Source: Nitrosomonadales bacterium | Lineage (GTDB): Bacteria > Pseudomonadota > Gammaproteobacteria > Burkholderiales > Gallionellaceae | Direction: 5' to 3' | Assembly (NCBI GenBank): GCA_016234685.1 | Contig: JACRAT010000043.1 | Location: 124,001 to 188,000 of the forward strand | DNA length: 64,000 nt | Part shown: piece after piece, positions 56,200 to 64,000 of the stretch | Layout: each line of letters starts with the position of its first letter | How positions within the stretch are numbered: the stretch's first letter is position 1 | Position numbers and translations under genes: made by a program | The notes under the pieces: model-generated | Told to the model about the DNA's origin: nothing | The model's database searches: none | What the model saw: only the letters and a program-made list of their open reading frames with translations

Positions 56200-57057
56200 A
56201 TGAAACGTTTCTTGATGTTGTTCACCCTGATCGTAACCTGCCTAGGGCTGTTCGCAGTCGAGGCCAATGCCAAACGTCTGGGCGGCGGTAGCAGTGTAGG
56301 TAAGCAGCGCACGATGGATCAACAACAGATGCAGCGTCAGCCGACCGCAGCGCCAGCACAGGCCGCTCCGGCCGCCGCCGCGCCACAGTCCAACCGCAGC
56401 AAGTGGCTCGGCCCCTTGGCTGGCTTGGCGATCGGCGCTGGCTTGGCCGCGATGTTCGCCAGCATGGGCTTGGGCGAAGGTATGGGCATGTTGCTGATGA
56501 TCGTGTTGGGCGTGGCTGCACTGGCATTCGTCGTTGCCATGTTGCGCAAGAAGAAACAACAAGCGCCGATGCAATATGCTGGCGCGGGTGCGCCTTACAG
56601 CCAGCCTGAGTCAGCTTATCAGCCGGTCTCTGGTGGTAGCGCCGCACCGGTGGCTGAGCCTGTCGCTGCGGCGCCAGCCAGCATCCCTGCCGGTTTCCCG
56701 GTTGATGCCTTCCTGCGTTCCGCCAAGACTTCGTTCATCCGCCTGCAAGCCGCGAACGACCGCAAGGACTTGAACGACATTCGCGAATACACCACGCCGG
56801 AGATGTACGCCGAGATCTCGATGCAGATGCAAGAGCGTGACGATGCGCCGCAGAAGACTGACGTGCAGGCAGTGAACGCCGCGTTGATCGAAGTGGTGGA
56901 AGAGGGCGATGTCGCCATCGCCAGCGTGCGTCTGAGCGGCCAGTTGAGTGAGAACGGCGGCGCGGCGGAGAACTTCGACGAAGTGTGGCACGTGCAGAAG
57001 AATCTGCGCGACGACAAGGCAGTGTGGTTGTTGGCTGGTATCCAGCAAGTCGCCTGA
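56200..57057 (+). CDS. Tim44-domain membrane protein
   Basis: From ATG 56200 (RBS AGAGGAT) the 285-residue product has a signal-like N-terminus (1-25), a Gln/Pro/Ala linker, one or two glycine-rich helices (about 82-123) and a C-terminal Tim44-like (NTF2-fold) domain (about 175-285: FLRSAKTSFIRLQAANDRKDLNDIREYTTPEMYAEI). Such proteins may be involved in membrane protein assembly in bacteria, but no role is settled. It immediately precedes ubiJ. Confidence 0.85.
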   Translation: MKRFLMLFTLIVTCLGLFAVEANAKRLGGGSSVGKQRTMDQQQMQRQPTAAPAQAAPAAAAPQSNRSKWLGPLAGLAIGAGLAAMFASMGLGEGMGMLLMIVLGVAALAFVVAMLRKKKQQAPMQYAGAGAPYSQPESAYQPVSGGSAAPVAEPVAAAPASIPAGFPVDAFLRSAKTSFIRLQAANDRKDLNDIREYTTPEMYAEISMQMQERDDAPQKTDVQAVNAALIEVVEEGDVAIASVRLSGQLSENGGAAENFDEVWHVQKNLRDDKAVWLLAGIQQVA

Positions 57058-57059
57058 CG

Positions 57060-57644
57060 ATGTTCGCAAAGCCAGCCGTCGCTACGCTCAACCACCTGCT
57101 CGTGGGTAGTGGTTGGGCGCTGCCCCGGCTGGCCCGTTTCGCCGGAATGACGGCGCGATTCCATGTCGCGCCGTTTTCTTTTTGCTGCACTATCGGCCCG
57201 GACGGGTTGCTGAGTGCGGCATCGAGTGACGCCGCTGCCGATGTGGTCTGCGTCGTCCCCCCTTCATTGCTGCCGCGTCTGGCCTTGCAGGACGAGGCAG
57301 CGTCCAATCAGATCGAGACTTCGGGCGATGCGGCCCTGCTCGCCGAATTGCTCTATCTCACTCGCAACCTGCGCTGGGATGCTGCGGAAGACCTCAGTCG
57401 CGTTACTGGCGACATCGCTGCCGAGCGCATCGTGCGGCTGGTTTCCGCCAAGCATCGTCAGGCGCATGAGACGGTGCTGAACCTCTCGCAGGCGCTGGCC
57501 GAATACTGGACGGAAGAAAGTCCGCTGCTGGCCAAGCCCACGCAAGTGGCCGCTTTCGTACAGCAGGTCGACCAGTTGCGCGATGATGTGGCGCGGCTGG
57601 AGCAGCGCCTCGCACGCCTTGTCTCTTCCCCCGGAGCTAACTGA
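57060..57644 (+). CDS. ubiJ: Ubiquinone biosynthesis accessory factor UbiJ
   Basis: The 194-residue protein starts at ATG 57060, two bases after the Tim44 gene. It has an SCP2-like N-terminal lipid-binding region ([22 protein letters not shown]) and the C-terminal [22 protein letters not shown] coiled coil typical of UbiJ, which organises the Ubi complex. It lies directly before ubiB, as expected. Confidence 0.88.
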   Translation: MFAKPAVATLNHLLVGSGWALPRLARFAGMTARFHVAPFSFCCTIGPDGLLSAASSDAAADVVCVVPPSLLPRLALQDEAASNQIETSGDAALLAELLYLTRNLRWDAAEDLSRVTGDIAAERIVRLVSAKHRQAHETVLNLSQALAEYWTEESPLLAKPTQVAAFVQQVDQLRDDVARLEQRLARLVSSPGAN

Positions 57645-57649
57645 AAACA

Positions 57650-59173
57650 ATGCGATTGTTGCGCATCTTCAAGATAGTGTTCGTCGTGCTGCGTTTCAGG
57701 CTGGACGAGTTCATCCTCGCTCACCGCCGCACCGCTTGGTTGCGCGCCACCCTCAACGGGCTACTGTTCTTCCGCTCCAAGCGTGTGCCGCGCGGCGAAC
57801 GCTTGCGGCTGGCGCTGGAATCGCTGGGGCCGATCTTCGTCAAGTTCGGCCAGATGCTCTCCACCCGCCGCGACCTGATCCCCCTTGATCTGGCCGATGA
57901 GTTGGCGCGCTTGCAGGATCGCGTGCCGCCTTTCCCCTCGAAGCAGGCTGTCGCCATGCTGGAGGTCAACTTCGGCAAGCCGCTTTCTGAAGTGTTCGCC
58001 CGTTTCGACGAGACGCCCATCGCCAGCGCTTCGGTGGCGCAGGTGCATTTCGCCCAACTGCCGGACGGGCGCGAGGTGGCGGTCAAGGTGCTGCGCCCCG
58101 GCATCGCCCGCGTCATCGACCATGATCTCGACCTGCTCGACACGGCAGCTGGCCTGCTCGAACGCTTTTGGGCAGACGGCAAGCGGCTGAAGCCGCGCGA
58201 GGTGGTGGCCGAGTTCTCCAAGCATCTGCACGACGAACTCGACCTGATGCGCGAGGCTGCCAGCGCCAGCCAGCTGAAGCGCAACTTCGCCAACTCCGAT
58301 TTGCTGATGGTGCCGGAGGTGTACTGGGACTGGTGTTCCGAGTCGGTGATGGTGATGGAGCGCATGTACGGTATCCCGGTCTCGCAGGTGGATGCGATCC
58401 GCGCGGCGGGCGTGGACATCTCCAAACTGGCGGCGGATGGCGTGGAGATCTTCTACACCCAGGTGTTCCGCGACGGCTTCTTCCACGCCGACATGCACCC
58501 CGGCAACGTGCAGGTGGCGCGCGACGGGCGCTACATCGGGCTGGATTTCGGCATCATGGGCACGCTCACCGATACCGACAAGAAATATCTGGCGCAGAAC
58601 TTCATCGCCTTCTTCCGCCGCGACTACAAGCGCGTCGCCGAAGTGCATATCGAATCCGGCTGGGCGCCTGCCGAGACGCGCGTGGATGAGCTGGAAGCGG
58701 CGATCCGCTCGGTGTGCGAGCCCATCTTCGACAAGCCGTTGCGCGAAGTGTCGTTCGGGCGCGTGCTATTGCGCCTATTCCAGACCTCGCGTCGTTTCGG
58801 CATCGAGATCCAGCCGCAACTGGTGCTGCTGCAAAAGACCTTGCTCAACGTCGAAGGCTTGGGGCTGCAACTCGACCCCGAACTCGATCTGTGGAAGACC
58901 GCCAAGCCTTGGCTGGAACGCTGGATGAGCGAGCAGGTCGGCTGGCGCGGCTTCGTCAAGGCGCTGCGCGAAGAGGTGCCGACCTATGCCACCTTGCTGC
59001 CGCAACTGCCGCGCTTGTTGCATCAGCGCCTGAACGATCCGCGTCTGGATCAGCTGGAAGGCTTGCTGCACTACCATCTGCGCCAGACGCAGCAGCGTAA
59101 CCACTGGCTGCAAATCATCGCTGCAATCCTGTTCGCCATGCTGCTCTGGATGATGTACTCCACCGGAAAGTAA
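57650..59173 (+). CDS. ubiB: UbiB protein kinase-like ubiquinone biosynthesis factor
   Basis: The 507-residue protein starts 5 bases after ubiJ. It shows the ABC1/ADCK kinase-like core: [14 protein letters not shown], the ASVAQVH loop (ATP-site), and [14 protein letters not shown]...LDFGIMG, with the conserved HxDxHPGN and DFG. Two C-terminal helices (about 487-504 visible as one, [15 protein letters not shown]) anchor it in the membrane. It supports ubiquinone synthesis by an ATP-dependent step not fully known. Confidence 0.95.
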   Translation: MRLLRIFKIVFVVLRFRLDEFILAHRRTAWLRATLNGLLFFRSKRVPRGERLRLALESLGPIFVKFGQMLSTRRDLIPLDLADELARLQDRVPPFPSKQAVAMLEVNFGKPLSEVFARFDETPIASASVAQVHFAQLPDGREVAVKVLRPGIARVIDHDLDLLDTAAGLLERFWADGKRLKPREVVAEFSKHLHDELDLMREAASASQLKRNFANSDLLMVPEVYWDWCSESVMVMERMYGIPVSQVDAIRAAGVDISKLAADGVEIFYTQVFRDGFFHADMHPGNVQVARDGRYIGLDFGIMGTLTDTDKKYLAQNFIAFFRRDYKRVAEVHIESGWAPAETRVDELEAAIRSVCEPIFDKPLREVSFGRVLLRLFQTSRRFGIEIQPQLVLLQKTLLNVEGLGLQLDPELDLWKTAKPWLERWMSEQVGWRGFVKALREEVPTYATLLPQLPRLLHQRLNDPRLDQLEGLLHYHLRQTQQRNHWLQIIAAILFAMLLWMMYSTGK

Positions 59174-59257
59174 GTGATAATTGGCAGGTGCGCCGGGTTG
59201 CTTTGTAGGGGCGCGCTGCTGTAGCATTAGCAAACTCTAATACACAGGTATCCCCAG

Positions 59258-60589
59258 ATGAAACTCAAACCGATCTATGGATTGCTGGTCGCATTGGCGG
59301 CTCCGCTGGCGCAAGGTGCAGATCTGCTGGAGGCCTACCGCGCCGCACAAGGGCAGGACTCCACCTTCGCCGCTGCTCGTGCCACTCACGGGGCTGGGCA
59401 GGAAAAGCTCACGCAGGGTCGATCGCAGTTGATGCCGACGGTCAGTTTGACGGCGAACAGCACCTTTAATGATGTAATTACCAATTCAGCAAGCAACGTC
59501 CGTTTCGGGTTGCCAAATCCCTACAATAGTCGCTATAACAGCCATGGATATGGCATCTCGCTGACGCAGCCTTTGTTCCGTCAGCAAAACTGGATCAGTT
59601 ATACCCAGTCAGAAGTGCAAGTGTCGCAGGCCGATGCGCAATTCCGCGCTGCCGAGCAAGACCTCATTGTGCGCGTGGCGCAGGCCTATTTCGAGGTGCT
59701 GCTGGCGCAAGACAACGTACAACTGGCCGAGGCACAGAAGTCCGCCATCGCCGAGCAATTGGCGCAAGCCAAGCGCAACTTCGAAGTGGGCGGGGCGACC
59801 ATCACCGATGTCTACGAAGCGCAAGCCCGCCATGATCTGGTTAGCTCGCAGCAGATCGCTGCGCAGAGCAGCTTGTCGATCAAACAGCGCGCCTTGCAGC
59901 AATTGACCAATACGCCGGTGGGCGCAGTGCGTCCTCTGAATCAGGCGCTTGCACTCGATCCACCGCAACCCGCCGATCTGCGCAAGTGGGTGGAGGAGGC
60001 AACGCTGCACAGCCCGCTGGTAGCGGTGGCGGAGGCTGCGGTCGAATTGGCTGACAAAGAAGTTTCCCGCAACTTTGGCGGGCATCTACCGACCGTCGAT
60101 CTGGTCGCCAGCCACAATCAGGCACTTTCCAATGGCGGGAGTTTTGGGGCGGGAAGCGATACTCGCAGTACCGTCGTCGGAGTGCAGTTCAATATGCCGA
60201 TCTTTCAGGGGATGAGCACGCAATCCAAATGGCGCGAGGCTTCGGCCAACCATGAGCGGGCCAAGCAAGATCTGGAGACGGCTCGCCGCAATGTCGAGTT
60301 GAGTACGCAGCAGGCTTATCTCGGCGTGGCCGACGGCATCACGCAGATCGCTGCCTTGAAGCAAGCGCTGAAGTCCAGCGAGAGTCTGCTGGATGCCAGC
60401 AAGCTAGGGCAGGAAGTCGGCGTGCGTACCAATCTCGACGTGCTGAACGCTCAGCAGCAACTCTTCTCCACCCGTCGCGATCTGTATCAGGCGGAATACA
60501 ACTACCTGCTGAATCGTTTGAAACTGAAGGCCGCGACGGGTACGTTGTCGGAGGATGAGCTGGCCGCGATCAACAAGGCGCTGTACTAA
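59258..60589 (+). CDS. tolC: TolC-family outer membrane efflux protein
   Basis: The 443-residue product has a signal peptide (residues 1-20, ending QGA-D) and two TolC halves with long coiled helices (VRVAQAYFEVLLAQDNVQLAEAQKSAIAEQLAQAKRNFEVG and the matching second half LSTQQAYLGVADGI). Repeated Y-F-E-V and GVRTNLDVLNAQQQLF motifs are typical. Tripartite partners are not encoded beside it, as is common for TolC. Confidence 0.92.
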   Translation: MKLKPIYGLLVALAAPLAQGADLLEAYRAAQGQDSTFAAARATHGAGQEKLTQGRSQLMPTVSLTANSTFNDVITNSASNVRFGLPNPYNSRYNSHGYGISLTQPLFRQQNWISYTQSEVQVSQADAQFRAAEQDLIVRVAQAYFEVLLAQDNVQLAEAQKSAIAEQLAQAKRNFEVGGATITDVYEAQARHDLVSSQQIAAQSSLSIKQRALQQLTNTPVGAVRPLNQALALDPPQPADLRKWVEEATLHSPLVAVAEAAVELADKEVSRNFGGHLPTVDLVASHNQALSNGGSFGAGSDTRSTVVGVQFNMPIFQGMSTQSKWREASANHERAKQDLETARRNVELSTQQAYLGVADGITQIAALKQALKSSESLLDASKLGQEVGVRTNLDVLNAQQQLFSTRRDLYQAEYNYLLNRLKLKAATGTLSEDELAAINKALY

Positions 60590-60661
60590 GCCAAACTCCA
60601 TTCGCGGTGGCTGCTTCATGCGCTCACCGCGAACCTCCCTCTCCATTGCTCTCTGAGAAAC

Positions 60662-61237
60662 TCAGGCCAGCAGCGCTTTGACCGCCGCCAGATTGCCGTG
60701 AGTCTCTGCCTTACGTCTCGTGCTGTGTTCGGCGTTGGCGGGTAGTACGGCCAGATGCAGCGGTACGCCGATCTCGGTTTGCAGGGTGAAGCTGGGCACG
60801 GTCTGTAGCTTGCCGCCGAAATGTACCCGCCACTCGCCGCCCTCGAAATCCCATCCATGTTTGAGCAGATAGAGCATCACGGCTTTATCGTCGTCCGAGA
60901 ACGCGACGAGGTTGATGTCCGACTGTTCGCCAGCCGTGCCATCGAGTACCGATCCGGTGAGGTAGGGATGGAATGGCGCTAGCCGCTCCATGAAGGTCAA
61001 CGCCTGTTCGCGCAGTGCGCGCAGTACGCCGGGGTGGGTGTCGCGCTGGAACAGGGCACGGAAGCTGCGCAGCGCTTCGTCCACCTCCTGATTGCTGGGC
61101 AGGTGATGGGTGTCGGCTGCGCCCATCTGCCGGGCGGCTTTGCGCTTGGCGTAGGTGTAGTCGGTGATGCCGTCCTCGGCCATCAGCCGGGCGGCGTGAT
61201 GCGCGAGTTGTTCGCGCATGAGGTCACGCTTGCTCAT
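60662..61237 (-). CDS. Nucleotidyltransferase-like protein, degenerate
   Basis: The 191-residue product has an N-terminal helical region (MREQLAHHAARLMAEDG) and a beta domain with GSVLDGTAGEQSDINL, close to the GS-x-x-x-G-x-x-SDID signature of MNT-type nucleotidyltransferases; the aspartate pair is partly replaced (SDINL), so catalytic ability is doubtful. The start overlaps the PBP1a gene stop by four bases (ATGA), coupling the two. Function unknown. Confidence 0.6.
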   Translation of the reverse strand: MSKRDLMREQLAHHAARLMAEDGITDYTYAKRKAARQMGAADTHHLPSNQEVDEALRSFRALFQRDTHPGVLRALREQALTFMERLAPFHPYLTGSVLDGTAGEQSDINLVAFSDDDKAVMLYLLKHGWDFEGGEWRVHFGGKLQTVPSFTLQTEIGVPLHLAVLPANAEHSTRRKAETHGNLAAVKALLA

Positions 61238-63540
61238 GGCGACAGTAGCTTTTCTTTCAGCGCCTCAAGTGGCTTGACTATGGTGTCGAGCAGTGTCTCC
61301 GGCGGCAGGTTCTCCTCGTAGAAGACTTCGCTCAGCGCGCTGCTGGAATCGCGGCGACCGCTCTCATTGATGTGCGCCACCACCATCTTGGCGGGCATCT
61401 GGTACTCGACCTCGGGCGTGTCCTTCAGCGCCTTGTCCATGTAGGAGATCCAGATCGGCAGAGCCGCCGCGCCGCCGGTCTCCTTTTCGCCCAGCGTGTG
61501 CGGTGTGTCGAAACCTATCCAGGAGATGCCGACCTTGGTGGCTTGGAAGCCGCAGAACCACGCATCCATCGCATCGCTGGTGGTGCCGGTCTTGCCGGCC
61601 AGATCGTGGCGACCGAGTTGCATGGCTTTGGTCGCTGTGCCGCGCCGTACCACGTCTTGCATCATGCTGATCATGGTGTAGGCGTTGCGCACGTCGATCA
61701 CCTGCTCGGCATCCTCTCCGGCGATCACTGGCTTGGCCTTGCTCAGTACGTTGCCGTGTTCATCTTCGATGCGGTCGATGAAGTAGGGTGCGATGCGATA
61801 GCCGCCGTTGGCGAAGGTGGAATAGCCCACCAGCATCTGCATCGGTGTCACCGAGCCTGCGCCCAGCGCCGTGGTCAGGTAGGGCGGTTGCTTCTCGGCG
61901 TCGAAGCCGAAGCGGGTGACGTATTGCCGTGCGTATTCCGGCGTGATGGCCTGCATGATGCGCACCGAAACCAGATTCTTCGATTTGATGAGCGCCTCGC
62001 GCATCCGCATCGGGCCGTCGAACTTGCCGTCGTAATTCTTCGGCGACCAAGGCTCACTGCCGGTCTGGGCGGCATCGAAGCTCAGCGGTGCGTCTTGGAT
62101 GACGGTGGCGGGCGTAAAGCCTTTTTCCAGTGCTGCCGAGTAGATGAACGGCTTGAAGCTGGAGCCGGGCTGACGCCAAGCCTGTGTGACGTGGTTGAAC
62201 TGGTTACGTCCGAAATCGAAGCCGCCGACCAGCGCGTAGACCGCGCCATTGAGCGGGTTGGCGGACACGAAAGCGGATTCGACCAGTGGCAACTGCGTGA
62301 TCTGCCAAGCGTTGCTCTCGCTGCGTTGCACGCGGATGATGGAGCCGGGGCGGATGCGCTGGTTCAGAGCCACTTTGTCGCCCAATGCACGCTGGGCGAA
62401 CTTCAGCCCGTCGCCGCTGATCTCGGCCACTTCGCCGCCTTTGCAGTAGGCGACCACGCGGCTGGCGTTGGCTTGTTGCACTACGGCGGGAATCAAGCCT
62501 TCGCTATCGACGGTATCCTGCAAGGCCTCTTCCAGCGACTCTTCATCGTTGCCTTGAGCCAGATCGACATAGCCTTCCGGGCTGCGATAGCCGTGGCGAT
62601 GGTCGTATTCCAGCACGCCTTTGCGCACCGCCTCGTAAGCGGCGGTCTGGTCGGCGGCGCGGATGGTGGTGTAGACCCGATAGCCCTGGGTGTAGATGGT
62701 GTCCTGATAGCGGCTGTATGCCTCTTGGCGCACCATTTCCGCCAGATAGTCGGCGCGCACCGGGAAGATCTGGTTGCCGTGTTTGATGAGCAAGGCGGTC
62801 TGCTGTGCCGACTTGAAGGCCTTGTCGTCGATGAAGTTCAATTCGTGCATCCGCCGCAGCACGTATAGCTGACGCAGGCGGGCGCGTTTGGGGTTGGCGA
62901 CGGGGTTGTAAGCGGAAGGTGCTTTGGGCAAGCCCGCCAGCATGGCCATCTCGGCCACGTTGATCTGGTCGAGCGGCTTGCCGAAATACACTTGTGAGGC
63001 CGCCGCGAAACCGTAGGCGCGCTGTCCGAGATAGATCTGGTTGATGTAGAGCTGAAGGATCTCGTCCTTGCTCAGGTTGTGCTCGATCTTGAATGACAGC
63101 AGGATCTCGTTGAATTTGCGGGTGAGCGTCTTTTCCTTGGTGAGAAAGAAGTTGCGCGCGACCTGCATGGTGATGGTGCTGGCGCCTTGCTTGGCTCCGC
63201 CCGAGACGGAGTTGGAGAGTGCGGCGCGCAGTACGCCGAGATAATCGACGCCGCCGTGCTGATAGAAGCGGTCATCTTCTGCGGCGAGGATGGCTTTCTT
63301 CATCAAGTCAGGCACTTCTGCGACATTTACCAGTGCGCGCCGCTCCTCGCCGAATTCGCCTAGCAAGGTTCCCTCGGCACTGTAGATGCGTAATGGTATC
63401 TTGGGGCGATAGTCGGTCAGTACTTCCAGCGATGGTAGCGTGGGGTAGGTCAGGATCGCGGCGAACACCAGTATCAATAGTGGCAGCAGCGTTGCGGTGA
63501 CTAGGATTATGGCCGGGTAAAACCACCAGCGAGAGGTCAT
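61234..63540 (-). CDS. mrcA: Penicillin-binding protein 1A
   Basis: Bifunctional peptidoglycan synthase of 768 residues. The N-terminal helix (about 8-28) is followed by glycosyltransferase motifs AAEDDRFYQHGGVDY (catalytic glutamate), GASTITMQVARN and KFNEILLSFKIE; the transpeptidase has SSFKPF (SxxK), SKN and KTGTTSDAMDAWF. It is divergent from pilM across a 99-base gap, the usual arrangement in beta- and gammaproteobacteria. Confidence 0.95.
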   Translation of the reverse strand: MTSRWWFYPAIILVTATLLPLLILVFAAILTYPTLPSLEVLTDYRPKIPLRIYSAEGTLLGEFGEERRALVNVAEVPDLMKKAILAAEDDRFYQHGGVDYLGVLRAALSNSVSGGAKQGASTITMQVARNFFLTKEKTLTRKFNEILLSFKIEHNLSKDEILQLYINQIYLGQRAYGFAAASQVYFGKPLDQINVAEMAMLAGLPKAPSAYNPVANPKRARLRQLYVLRRMHELNFIDDKAFKSAQQTALLIKHGNQIFPVRADYLAEMVRQEAYSRYQDTIYTQGYRVYTTIRAADQTAAYEAVRKGVLEYDHRHGYRSPEGYVDLAQGNDEESLEEALQDTVDSEGLIPAVVQQANASRVVAYCKGGEVAEISGDGLKFAQRALGDKVALNQRIRPGSIIRVQRSESNAWQITQLPLVESAFVSANPLNGAVYALVGGFDFGRNQFNHVTQAWRQPGSSFKPFIYSAALEKGFTPATVIQDAPLSFDAAQTGSEPWSPKNYDGKFDGPMRMREALIKSKNLVSVRIMQAITPEYARQYVTRFGFDAEKQPPYLTTALGAGSVTPMQMLVGYSTFANGGYRIAPYFIDRIEDEHGNVLSKAKPVIAGEDAEQVIDVRNAYTMISMMQDVVRRGTATKAMQLGRHDLAGKTGTTSDAMDAWFCGFQATKVGISWIGFDTPHTLGEKETGGAAALPIWISYMDKALKDTPEVEYQMPAKMVVAHINESGRRDSSSALSEVFYEENLPPETLLDTIVKPLEALKEKLLSP

Positions 63541-63639
63541 GGCAGGGAAGGGAGGTCAGATTGGCTGTGCGCCGATTATATCGGCTCTCGCCGATAAAAA
63601 TAACCCCGAATATTTACATGGTTGGTGGATGTTGTTACG

Positions 63640-64000
63640 ATGGCCCAACAATTACGAAAAGACTTTAACTGGCCCATGGTTAAAGGAAAACTCAATCTCC
63701 CGCTCAGTTTCTTGCGCATCAGTACACCGCCCCTGGTTGGAGTGGACATCGGCTCATCTGCGGTAAAAGTTGTCGAGTTGGCCAAGGCCTCCGGTGGTGG
63801 TTACACGCTGGAACGCTATGCCATTGAAAGCCTGCCAAAAGATGCGGTGAGCGATGGCAATATCAATAAGCTCGATGTCGTGTCCGACGCTATCCGCCGT
63901 GCGTGGGGGCGGCTGAACACCCGTATCAAAAACGTCTGTCTGGCCCTGCCCGCTTCCGCTGTCATCACCAAGAAGATACTGTTGCCCGCTGGCTTGAACG
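63640..64000 (+). CDS. pilM: Type IV pilus assembly protein PilM, 3' end outside window
   Basis: The frame runs from ATG 63640 to the window end with no stop. PLVGVDIGSSAVKVVELA is the N-terminal actin-like phosphate motif of PilM, a cytoplasmic partner of PilN in the pilMNOPQ inner-membrane complex. A second ATG lies at 63676, twelve codons later, and would also start the family's conserved part; the ribosome-binding signal does not decide between them. The first 120 codons are visible. Confidence 0.9.
   Translation, partial: MAQQLRKDFNWPMVKGKLNLPLSFLRISTPPLVGVDIGSSAVKVVELAKASGGGYTLERYAIESLPKDAVSDGNINKLDVVSDAIRRAWGRLNTRIKNVCLALPASAVITKKILLPAGLN

Noticed and set aside
61372-62868. 498-codon open frame antisense to mrcA
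   Set aside because: A shadow of the PBP1a gene, composed of residues expected from reverse reading of GC-rich codons.

Overview
The window is a 64 kb stretch of a betaproteobacterial chromosome. Gene order (surE-pcm-nlpD, ubiJ-ubiB, a PBP1a gene divergent from pilM, uvrA-hrcA) and protein resemblance suggest a microaerophilic, Gallionellales-like bacterium. That placement is an inference from the proteins, because no rRNA lies in the window.

Region 1 (about 0.6-13.3 kb) is the most unusual part. It is a long co-directional block behind a clear sigma70-type promoter. It encodes a divergent cbb3-type (C-family) haem-copper oxidase: a CcoN-like subunit with all metal ligands and the active-site tyrosine, a monohaem CcoO-like subunit, a second membrane-anchored monohaem cytochrome c, a CcoS-like protein and many small membrane proteins. 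A membrane-anchored formylglycine-generating-enzyme-fold protein without the catalytic cysteine, a fused membrane/spermidine-synthase-like protein, the copper-handling ferredoxin CcoG and a FixH/YtkA-like lipoprotein follow. No usual dihaem CcoP is present. A short Cox1-like protein and a 35-residue membrane peptide sit on the other strand at the end.

Region 2 (13.5-16 kb) holds housekeeping genes, an ABC-F ATPase and murI. Region 3 (16-21.7 kb) is a defence island. It has a type III restriction-modification pair whose mod gene is broken, or switched off, by one extra base in an A9 tract, a divergent XRE regulator, and a ccdAB toxin-antitoxin pair with a perfect 17-bp inverted repeat at its 5' end.

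Region 4 (21.7-32.8 kb) carries uvrA-hrcA, a glycogen/alpha-glucan set (glgC, a GH57 enzyme, malQ), a haemerythrin, a MEKHLA-domain protein and a flavoprotein. Region 5 (33-50 kb) alternates core genes (aroC, glnS, cysS, DAHP synthase, argB) with dispersed repeats. It contains a GIY-YIG nuclease gene bracketed by 73-bp inverted repeats, an apparently internally deleted slmA, a secreted protein with four tandem NTF2-like domains, and two mosaic repeat loci made of the same modules in different order.

Region 6 (49.7-64 kb) contains a radical SAM gene, nlpD-pcm-surE, queA, rluA-like, a Tim44-domain gene, ubiJ-ubiB, a tolC-family gene, mrcA and the start of pilM. I found no tRNA, rRNA, CRISPR array, prophage or transposase gene. 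Most stretches without genes are filled with dispersed palindromic repeats.
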